Positions 14,326-20,709 of a stretch of DNA of 21,525 nucleotides are shown one piece after another. Made by a program: the position numbers and the translations under genes. A model generated the notes under the pieces. That model was given only the letters and a program-made list of their open reading frames with translations, did no database searches and was not told where the DNA came from. This DNA is from 2-01-FULL-39-10-A sp964565795 (GTDB lineage Bacteria; Patescibacteriota; Microgenomatia; Levybacterales; UBA12049): NCBI GenBank assembly GCA_964565795.1, contig CAZMGC010000015.1:1-21525 (forward strand), written 5' to 3'. Numbering within the stretch: the stretch's first letter is position 1; every line of letters starts with the position of its first letter.

Positions 14326-14845
14326 ATGAGATTTGGAATTGTTTCCTAGCTCTAAATAAAAGAGATTCAGTGGCTTTAAAAGAAAGATTAAATTTCTTCG
14401 CTAACTCCTTAACTGGTATATTTTCTTCATAATGAAGTCTTAAAATTTTTTGATGGTTAGGCGACAATTTTAATATTGTTGTTTCAATCTTGTCCCTAAA
14501 CCTATCTTTCTCAAATTGGAATTCCGGTTGGTGAACCTCTTTATCAATTATTTCTAAATACGGAATTTGAGATAAAAGTAGAGATTTAATTTTTCTCTTT
14601 CTGTAATAATCGACCATTTTATTATGGGCAATTTTGTAAAGCCAAGCTTGAAGATTATCTTTTTTGTTAAGTAATCTTAGGGAGTCTATTGCCTCGAAAA
14701 ACACATCATTGGTTAGATCTTCTGCGTCTTCCTGGGAGGGAAGATGTTTAGAAAGATATTTTAAAATCTTGGGCGAGTTGTCTTTGTAAAATTTGGTAAC
14801 TGCTTCTGGATCGCCAGACAGAACCCGGTCTACGATGTTTCCCAC
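14312..14845 (-). CDS. ECF-type RNA polymerase sigma factor
   Basis: Sigma region 2 (IVDRVLSGDPEAVTKFYK, then EDAEDLTNDVFFEAIDSL and LQAWLYKIAHNKMVDYYRKR) is followed by a linker and region 4 (LSPNHQKILRLHYEENIPVK, then ELAKKFNLSFKATESLLFRARKQF), the usual two-domain ECF architecture. It redirects RNA polymerase to a small regulon, probably in response to an envelope signal given its membrane-protein partners. The frame is open back to an ATG at 14911, giving 199 aa, and to an ATG at 14860. I chose the GTG at 14845 because a perfect TATAAT ends 6 nt before it, the same spacing as at leaderless genes in this window, and because the N-terminus then matches family length (177 aa). The start remains uncertain. 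Confidence 0.88.
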   Translation of the reverse strand: MGNIVDRVLSGDPEAVTKFYKDNSPKILKYLSKHLPSQEDAEDLTNDVFFEAIDSLRLLNKKDNLQAWLYKIAHNKMVDYYRKRKIKSLLLSQIPYLEIIDKEVHQPEFQFEKDRFRDKIETTILKLSPNHQKILRLHYEENIPVKELAKKFNLSFKATESLLFRARKQFQISYERK

Positions 14846-14851
14846 TCTCGT

Positions 14852-14857
14852 ATTATA
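14852..14857 (-). promoter_or_regulatory. candidate -10 of the sigma-factor operon
   Basis: Minus strand TATAAT, 6 nt before the GTG at 14845. No TTGACA-like -35 is found 16-18 bp upstream, so this may be a non-sigma-70 (autoregulated) promoter or a chance match. Confidence 0.4.
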
Positions 14858-14866
14858 CATTTTTTT

Positions 14867-14975
14867 ACGCTGGGGGTCCTGTCGCTCGTTTTTCATCCCG
14901 CCAGTGCTCATTCACGATTCACTGACTCCTCCGCTTCAGGGATCCCTCACTCTCGCGTCACCCCTCGCTTGTGTG
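14867..14975. other. GC-rich non-coding island
   Basis: A stretch clearly richer in G+C than anything around it, made of short repeats of the GTGA/TCAC type and containing the perfect palindrome AGGGATCCCT (about 14937-14946). Open frames across it on both strands look like by-products of its composition. It may be a dispersed repeat, a structured RNA or an untranslated leader. Confidence 0.4.
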
Positions 14976-15015
14976 ATATGTTTTTACTTCGAATGATTTG
15001 GGGAAAATCTACGAC

Positions 15016-15050
15016 TATATTAATGAGGGCTTATAGCGCCCATTTTTATT
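15016..15050 (+). promoter_or_regulatory. probable promoter and 5' hairpin leader of the mevalonate operon
   Basis: A TATATT -10 candidate (15016-15021) predicts a start near 15027. The transcript would then begin with a small hairpin, GGGC (15027-15030) pairing GCCC (15038-15041), followed by the T-rich run ATTTTTATTT up to the hmgR ATG at 15052. No good -35 is seen. The hairpin-plus-T-run also resembles a short intrinsic terminator. Confidence 0.35.
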
Positions 15051-15051
15051 T

Positions 15052-16182
15052 ATGAATCTTAGGGATTACAGTTCAGCGAAGCTCCGGAGAGAAGCAATTG
15101 AGAAAACCTTGAACCTCGACCTCTCAAATATTGGCAAGTTTTCCCTCGATGAAAGTATCGCAAGCACAAGAAATAATGAAAATATGATTGGTGCTTCGCA
15201 AGTCCCATTGGGAATTGCAGGACCATTATTAGTTAATGGTAAAGAAAAATATATCCCACTTGCGACAACTGAAGGAGCTCTTGTGGCATCAGTTAGTCGA
15301 GGTAGTAAGGCAATTACTCAGTCAGGAGGTGCCTTTGCCTTATCACATAGAGTTGGTATGACCAGGGGGCCAGTTTTTTATACAGGGGGACTTAAGAAAA
15401 GTAATGAGCTATATTACTTTATAAAAGAAAATAAAAAAAGAATTGCAGAAGTCGCAGAAAAAACCTCAACACACCTTAAGTTCGAAAAAGCACAAGTTAG
15501 AACACAAGGAATTTATGTTTATGTTCGTTTTTATTTTAATACAAAGGATGCTATGGGAATGAATATGGTAACAATTGCAACACAAGCAGTCGGAGAGTTT
15601 ATCGAAAAGGAAACAAATGTAAAAATGCTATCAGTTGCTGGAAATTTTGATATCGATAAAAAACCCTCATGGCTTAATTTTATAAATAATAGAGGAACTA
15701 AAGTTTGGGCAGAAGTAGTTATACCAAAAGATGTTTTAAATAAAACCTTAAAAACTACTGCTCAAAAATTTTTTGATGTTTGGTTGGCAAAATGCATGAT
15801 TGGGAGTGCCATGAGTGGATCTCTAGGATTTAACGCTCAATATGCAAATATAATAGCCGGAATTTTTATTGCGACTGGACAAGATCCTGCACATATTGTA
15901 GAAGGAAGTATGGGAATTACGACTGCTAAGGTATTAAGCGAAGATCTTTTAGTTACTGTTTATTTACCTTCTTTAAATATTGGAACTGTTGGGGGAGGAA
16001 CTGGACTTGCTACTCAAAAAGAAGCATTGAATATTCTAGGTGTAAAAGGCAGTGGAAATGTCCAAGAGTTCGCAGAGATAATTGGAGCTGCTGTTTTGGC
16101 TGGGGAGATATCTTTGTTATCGAGTTTGTCTGAAGGAACTTTAGCAAAAGCACACGAAAGACTTGGAAGGAGTAAGAAATAA
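15052..16182 (+). CDS. hmgR: hydroxymethylglutaryl-CoA reductase, class I type
   Basis: Reduces HMG-CoA to mevalonate with two NAD(P)H, the committed step of the pathway. The family motifs are all present: ENMIG (43-47) for CoA binding, TTEGAL with catalytic E74, DAMGMNM (166-172) in the NADPH site, DKKPSWLNF with catalytic K204, GQDPAH with D278, GTVGGGTGL (311-319), and the C-terminal catalytic His H368 in AKAHERLGR. H368 near the C-terminus and the overall pattern indicate class I (archaeal/eukaryotic) rather than the class II enzyme of many bacteria. At 376 aa it is the soluble catalytic domain with no membrane anchor. No Shine-Dalgarno is visible. It leads the operon; HMG-CoA synthase starts one base past its stop. 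Confidence 0.95.
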   Translation: MNLRDYSSAKLRREAIEKTLNLDLSNIGKFSLDESIASTRNNENMIGASQVPLGIAGPLLVNGKEKYIPLATTEGALVASVSRGSKAITQSGGAFALSHRVGMTRGPVFYTGGLKKSNELYYFIKENKKRIAEVAEKTSTHLKFEKAQVRTQGIYVYVRFYFNTKDAMGMNMVTIATQAVGEFIEKETNVKMLSVAGNFDIDKKPSWLNFINNRGTKVWAEVVIPKDVLNKTLKTTAQKFFDVWLAKCMIGSAMSGSLGFNAQYANIIAGIFIATGQDPAHIVEGSMGITTAKVLSEDLLVTVYLPSLNIGTVGGGTGLATQKEALNILGVKGSGNVQEFAEIIGAAVLAGEISLLSSLSEGTLAKAHERLGRSKK

Positions 16183-16183
16183 T

Positions 16184-17221
16184 ATGGCTGGAATAGTTGG
16201 ATACGGAGCATATATTCCTAAATTCAGGATAAAACTTGAGGAAATTGCTAGCGTTTGGAAGAAAGATGAAGAAGAAATTTTAGCCGGTCTTAAAGTTAGG
16301 GAAAAAAGTGTACCTGCTATTGATGAAGATGCTATTACAATAGGGGTTGAAGCTGGAGCAAGAGCTTTTGAGATGAGTAAAGTTTCTCCTAAGGATATTG
16401 GATGTGTTTATTTTGGATCAGAGAGTCATCCTTACGCAGTAAATCCATCTTCTTCAATTGCCGCATCATATTTAGAAATTGGGCCAAATTATTTTGCAGC
16501 AGATCTGGAATTCGCGTGTAAAGCTGCAACTGCAGGAATGCAGGTAGCAAATTCACTTATTAATTCCGGTGAGGTTAAATACGGGATGACAATTGGCGCA
16601 GACACAGCACAAGGAAAACCACATGATGCTTTGGAATATACTGCGGCTTCTGCAGGCGCAGCATATATTTTAGGAAATAAAAAAACAGAAATAATTGCAG
16701 ATATTTTAGTAACATCTTCATATACCTCTGACACTCCAGATTTCTGGAGAAGAGATGGAATGCGCTACCCTTCACATTTTGGGAGATTTACAGGAGAACC
16801 AGCATACTTCATGCATGTAATTAGTGAAGCAAGAAAGCTAATGGATGAATCTGGATTAAAGCCTGAAGATTTTAAGTATGCTGTGTTTCATATGCCAAAT
16901 GGCAAGTTTCCAAGAGTAGTTTCTAAAAAATTGGGATTTACCCCTGAACAAATTGCACCCTCTTTAATAGTAGATAGAATAGGTAATCCTTATTCTGCTT
17001 CTTCTTTAACTGGTCTTGCTGCTGTTTTAGATATAGCAAAACCAAATGAAAAAATATTTTTTGTGAGCTATGGATCAGGAGCTGGATCTGATGGTTTTAT
17101 ATTTCAGACTACAAAAAATATCACTATGCATCAGAACAGGATATTTAAAGTTGAAGATCAAATAAAAGATAAGGTCTATATAAGTTATCCGCAATATTTA
17201 AAAAATATGCATACATTATGA
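16184..17221 (+). CDS. hydroxymethylglutaryl-CoA synthase, archaeal type
   Basis: Condenses acetyl-CoA with acetoacetyl-CoA to HMG-CoA. The 345-aa protein matches the short archaeal family rather than the longer bacterial/eukaryotic one. Visible catalytic positions are E80 in FGSESHPYAVNPSSS, the acyl-carrying C112 in LEFACKAATAG, and H236 in VFHMPNGKFP. A glycine-rich SYGSGAGSDGF lies near the C-terminus. The frame extends to a TTG at 16163, but the ATG at 16184 (one base after the hmgR stop, with AAGGAG about 11 nt upstream inside hmgR) gives the standard archaeal N-terminus MAGIVGYGAYIP. It precedes the thiolase, the same order as in archaeal thiolase/HMGS/DUF35 clusters. Confidence 0.93.
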   Translation: MAGIVGYGAYIPKFRIKLEEIASVWKKDEEEILAGLKVREKSVPAIDEDAITIGVEAGARAFEMSKVSPKDIGCVYFGSESHPYAVNPSSSIAASYLEIGPNYFAADLEFACKAATAGMQVANSLINSGEVKYGMTIGADTAQGKPHDALEYTAASAGAAYILGNKKTEIIADILVTSSYTSDTPDFWRRDGMRYPSHFGRFTGEPAYFMHVISEARKLMDESGLKPEDFKYAVFHMPNGKFPRVVSKKLGFTPEQIAPSLIVDRIGNPYSASSLTGLAAVLDIAKPNEKIFFVSYGSGAGSDGFIFQTTKNITMHQNRIFKVEDQIKDKVYISYPQYLKNMHTL

Positions 17222-17281
17222 CCCTCCGACGTTAAAACTATGGAGGGTAATGCTTCCGAAGCTCAAGATCAGGTTTCGGAA
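17221..17281 (+). promoter_or_regulatory. two tandem intergenic hairpins between HMG-CoA synthase and thiolase
   Basis: Hairpin 1: ACCCTCC (17221-17227) pairs GGAGGGT (17242-17248). Hairpin 2: TTCCGAA (17254-17260) pairs TTCGGAA (17275-17281). Both stems are perfect 7-bp helices and both loops are exactly 14 nt, 5 nt apart. The first begins on the last base of the synthase stop. An A-rich rather than T-rich tract follows, so they do not look like a plus-strand terminator. Confidence 0.65.
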
Positions 17282-17333
17282 AAAATAAAAATATGAATAT
17301 TGGTTTGAAAATAAAAAAAAGGAGCGAAGAAGC

Positions 17334-18476
17334 ATGAACGTAAATGTTTTAGGAGTAGCGACAACAGAATTTGGAGAACTTTGGGGGAAATCCCCAAGAG
17401 CTTTAGCGCATGAAGCAATTAAAAATGCCATTAATGCATCAGGTATAAAACCTGAAAAGATTGATGGCCTATTTGTAGGAAATATGTTGGCTGGGACATT
17501 GGGAAATCAGGCAAATCTGGGATCTTTTTTCGCTGAGGAATTAGGGATAAGTGTGCCAGCAGTGAGAATAGAGGCAGCTTGCGCGTCTGGAGGAGTTGCG
17601 CTTCATAATGCATATAACGCAGTTATGTCCGGGAGCTATAAGAATGTTTTAGTGCTGGGAATTGAGAAAATGACTGATTCCGGGCAAGACGAAGTAACGA
17701 ACGGTCTAATGGGAGCTGGGTCAGATGATGAAAGAATGGCGGGAATTACATTTCCAGGAATTTATGCATTGATGGCTCAAGCTTACATGGATGAATATGG
17801 TGTAACCTCAGAAACTCTTGCATCGATTCCAGTTAAAAATCATTATCATGGTTCTCTAAATGAAAAAGCTCAGTTTAGGAAAGAAATTACAGTTTCGGAT
17901 GTTTTAAAAAGCGGAAGAATTGCAGATCCACTTAGACTCTTAGATTGTTCGCCTATTTCAGATGGCGCATCTGCTGTGGTAATAAGTTCAGATTCTCCTA
18001 AAAAATTAAAAGGAATAAGAATCATTGCGAGTGAGATCGCAACTGACACACTATCTCTTCATAAAAGAAATTCGTTTGTTTCACTTGCTGCTACTGTAAA
18101 AGCTTCTAAAACAGCATATAGAAAAACTGGTTTGAAGCCCGATGACATAGATGTTGCAGAGCTCCATGATTGCTTCTCGATAGCTGAGGCAATTGCAGTA
18201 GAGGATCTTGGTTTTTCGAAAAAAGGAGAAGGAGCAAGAGACATAGAAAAAGGAAAAATGACATTTGGAACTGGAAAGATTATCACAAATCCTTCAGGAG
18301 GTTTAAAGGCATGTGGGCATCCAGTTGGCGCAACAGGAATAAAACAAATTGTTGAAATTGTAACTCAGCTTAGGGGAGAAGCGGGAAAAAGACAGGTAAA
18401 AAATGCGAAGATCGGGCTTGCTCAAAATGTAGGAGGTTCTGGTGCAGTGGCAGCATTGCACATTTTAAAATCATGA
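17334..18476 (+). CDS. archaeal-type thiolase (acetyl-CoA C-acetyltransferase)
   Basis: Condenses two acetyl-CoA into acetoacetyl-CoA, feeding HMG-CoA synthase. The 380-aa sequence follows the archaeal/SCP2-type thiolase pattern: catalytic C83 in EAACASGGVAL, AELHDCFSIAEA in place of the bacterial NEAF motif, GLKACGHPVGATG with the catalytic His, and LAQNVGGSGAV where bacterial biosynthetic thiolases have a second Cys (here Asn). A Shine-Dalgarno GGAG (17321-17324) lies 9 nt before the ATG. It is separated from the synthase by 112 nt with two hairpins, and its TGA overlaps the next ATG as ATGA, so translation is coupled to the DUF35-kinase fusion. In archaea the homologous three proteins form one complex. 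Confidence 0.92.
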   Translation: MNVNVLGVATTEFGELWGKSPRALAHEAIKNAINASGIKPEKIDGLFVGNMLAGTLGNQANLGSFFAEELGISVPAVRIEAACASGGVALHNAYNAVMSGSYKNVLVLGIEKMTDSGQDEVTNGLMGAGSDDERMAGITFPGIYALMAQAYMDEYGVTSETLASIPVKNHYHGSLNEKAQFRKEITVSDVLKSGRIADPLRLLDCSPISDGASAVVISSDSPKKLKGIRIIASEIATDTLSLHKRNSFVSLAATVKASKTAYRKTGLKPDDIDVAELHDCFSIAEAIAVEDLGFSKKGEGARDIEKGKMTFGTGKIITNPSGGLKACGHPVGATGIKQIVEIVTQLRGEAGKRQVKNAKIGLAQNVGGSGAVAALHILKS

Positions 18477-19837
18477 TTACAACACCGGTAAAATTATGGA
18501 GAAGACAAAAAGGCGTTTCTGATCGCATTGGACGCGAAGGAAAAATCCTTAATTGGACCATAATTAGAGTTCCGACAAAAGCCTTTCATCATGAAGCTCC
18601 TTATCCTGTGGTAATTGTAGAGATGGATAATCATGAAAAAGTAATTGGACAGCTTGTGGACTGGGAAGAATCAGATTTAGTAAAGGGGAGACGCGTAAAA
18701 GCAGTATTAAGGCGCTTGTTTTCAGGAGATAGCGAGAGTATAATCGCCTATCATATTAAGTTTAAGCCAACACCAATGAAAAAAATTAAAGTCTCAGCTC
18801 CGGGTAAATTACATTTTTTAGGTGAACATGCAATTGTTTACAACAAACCCGCAATTCTTGCTGCTGTTGATAAAAGGTGTTTTGTAGATATTTGCGAAAG
18901 ACAAGACGCTCTCATAAAAATATCATCAAGGAATTATGAAGAAGAAAAAGAAACTAGTATTAAAGACTTAATTAAAAAGTTTGAAAAAGCTGAAAAAGAC
19001 TGGAATGATTATGATAAATCTAACGATATAAATCTTCTTAAATCAATTACAAAAGATCCTCTGGATTATCCCCAGCTCGTAATTGGACAATTTATTAAAT
19101 ATCACAATTTAAATTTAACAAAAGGATTTGACATGGTTATAGATTCCCAGGTTCCAGTAGGGTGTGGAATGGGATCTTCCGGATCTCTGGCAGTAGCAGT
19201 AGTAGGTGCATTAAGTATTTTATTTGATAAGCCACTCGATAAAAAAATAATAAATGAAATTGCATTTTTAGCAGAGCAAAAAAAACACGGAAAACCTTCA
19301 GGTGGAGATAATTCAACCTCAAATTATGGAGGTTTGGTAAGGTTTAAAAAAGATGAAGGAGTAAAACATCTTCCCTTTAGCGTAAGTGATGAGATAAAAA
19401 ATAATTTCTATATCGTTAATACTGGTACACCTAAGGAGTCTACCGGGGAAATGGTTTCACTAGTAAGAGACTTATATAATGAAAAAGAGCTTTTTGTAAA
19501 AGAGATTATGGATAAACAAGAAGAGCTTGTTAAAGATCTTTACCTTGCGCTTGAAAAAAATATTCCAAAACAAATTACAGGAATTATAAAAATGGGAGAA
19601 GCAAATCTGGAGAGGATTGGAGTTGTTTCAGACTATGCAAAGGGCTTAATTAGAGATATTGAGAGTACAGGTGCCGCTGCAAAGATTTGTGGCGCAGGTG
19701 GAGTAACTAAATCTACAGGAATAATTCTTATTTATTCTACCGATTTACAAAAGCTTAAAAAAGTTTTAGAATCCCATCAATTAGTCCCAACCCAACTGAC
19801 CCTAGGAGTTGAAGGATTAAGGGAGGAAAAAATATGA
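18473..19837 (+). CDS. DUF35 OB-fold domain fused to mevalonate kinase
   Basis: One uninterrupted 454-aa frame. Residues 1-100 match the DUF35 protein of archaeal thiolase/HMGS complexes: the leading TPVKLWRRQKG, then directly IGREGKILNWTIIRVPTK, APYPVVIVEMDN, KVIGQLVDW, and a closing YHIKFKP. The family's four-cysteine zinc ribbon, which should lie between WRRQKG and IGREGK, is absent (no CxxC). Residues 102-454 are a GHMP kinase: VSAPGKLHFLGEHAIVY (107-123), the phosphate loop PVGCGMGSSGSLA (228-240), KHGKPSGGDNSTSNYGG with the catalytic Asp D279, and GAGGVTKSTG (407-416). The PSGxDN form points to mevalonate kinase, which phosphorylates mevalonate with ATP. An internal ATG (18776) begins the kinase but has no Shine-Dalgarno. 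The start overlaps the thiolase stop. Confidence 0.88.
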   Translation: MITTPVKLWRRQKGVSDRIGREGKILNWTIIRVPTKAFHHEAPYPVVIVEMDNHEKVIGQLVDWEESDLVKGRRVKAVLRRLFSGDSESIIAYHIKFKPTPMKKIKVSAPGKLHFLGEHAIVYNKPAILAAVDKRCFVDICERQDALIKISSRNYEEEKETSIKDLIKKFEKAEKDWNDYDKSNDINLLKSITKDPLDYPQLVIGQFIKYHNLNLTKGFDMVIDSQVPVGCGMGSSGSLAVAVVGALSILFDKPLDKKIINEIAFLAEQKKHGKPSGGDNSTSNYGGLVRFKKDEGVKHLPFSVSDEIKNNFYIVNTGTPKESTGEMVSLVRDLYNEKELFVKEIMDKQEELVKDLYLALEKNIPKQITGIIKMGEANLERIGVVSDYAKGLIRDIESTGAAAKICGAGGVTKSTGIILIYSTDLQKLKKVLESHQLVPTQLTLGVEGLREEKI

Positions 19838-20706
19838 CAGCACCAGATGCTAGACCAGGCCAAGTGCCGGCACCAGATATGCCAGAAATATACGCAAAAA
19901 GAGATTGGGATAAAGGACCCAAAACATATACAGATCAAGGTTTTCTAGATACTATTCATAGGGCCACCGGTTTGGCTGAGTTTCAAGGACAAGCTTTGGT
20001 TTTGGATTTAATGTCTGGACCTGCTAAGGTAGCAGCAGGGTTAAGAGAACGATCGCCACAGCATGTATTTGTAGCTGTTGAGGCAAGTGAAGGCAGCTTG
20101 TTAAAAGTACCAGAGGGAATTGGAAGAATTAAAGCAGACGTTAGAGATTTGCCTCAGATTCCACATGCAGATGTGGCAGTTGTCAGATATGGCTTAAAAG
20201 ATATTCCTCAGGATCAGCAGCCAGGCGTTTTAGCAGGAATAAATAATGTTTTAAAACCTGGTGGAGTTTTGGTAGTAGCGGATATGGTTTCACCTGATGG
20301 AATGAAAGCTAGAACAAACGCACAGCATAGTGCAAAGCAAGTCCTAGGGGGAAGAGATTTAGACGAAAGAGGAAGATGTAATATACCAACTGAAGATCAA
20401 TGGGTAAGTTTGCTAAATAATGCGGGTTTTAGAGTTTCTGGTATTCAAGACTATGTTAGTCAGGTTTCTACGCAGGACTGGGAGAATGGCGGACAGTTTA
20501 AGCAGCCAGGCGGACGAAATGTTATGGATCATTTGTTAGCAAGACAACCTGAGTATTTTAGGCAAAGATTTAATATAAGAGGAAATCAAGATGGATCAGT
20601 TGGAATTGACTTCCCTGTGTTGGTCATAAGAGCAGAAAAACCATTAAGGCCAGTTGAACCAAGAATTAGAGCTCTTTCTCCATCAGCAGTTGTAGTACAA
20701 TTTTAA
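19834..20706 (+). CDS. class I SAM-dependent methyltransferase
   Basis: A Rossmann-fold methyltransferase: motif I ALVLDLMSGPAKVAAG (54-69), acidic E84 after strand 2, KADVRDLP (100-107), VVRYGLKDIP (116-125), and VLKPGGVLVVADMVS (139-153). The general plan resembles UbiE/MenG and similar small-molecule enzymes; the substrate is not evident. A disordered Pro/Ala-rich N-terminus (MTAPDARPGQVPAPDMP) and an Arg/Gln-rich C-terminal third differ in style from the Lys-rich neighbours. Its start overlaps the kinase stop as ATGA with GGAGG 7 nt before, and the next kinase begins 3 nt after its stop, so it is firmly inside the mevalonate operon. Methylating an isoprenoid, quinone or tRNA product is possible but unproven. 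Confidence 0.87.
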   Translation: MTAPDARPGQVPAPDMPEIYAKRDWDKGPKTYTDQGFLDTIHRATGLAEFQGQALVLDLMSGPAKVAAGLRERSPQHVFVAVEASEGSLLKVPEGIGRIKADVRDLPQIPHADVAVVRYGLKDIPQDQQPGVLAGINNVLKPGGVLVVADMVSPDGMKARTNAQHSAKQVLGGRDLDERGRCNIPTEDQWVSLLNNAGFRVSGIQDYVSQVSTQDWENGGQFKQPGGRNVMDHLLARQPEYFRQRFNIRGNQDGSVGIDFPVLVIRAEKPLRPVEPRIRALSPSAVVVQF

Positions 20707-20709
20707 TAC

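Noticed and set aside
14793..14996. 67-codon plus-strand frame over the GC-rich island
   Set aside because: It is antisense to the sigma gene, has no promoter or Shine-Dalgarno, and its composition simply reflects the GC-rich repeat; no domain is recognisable.
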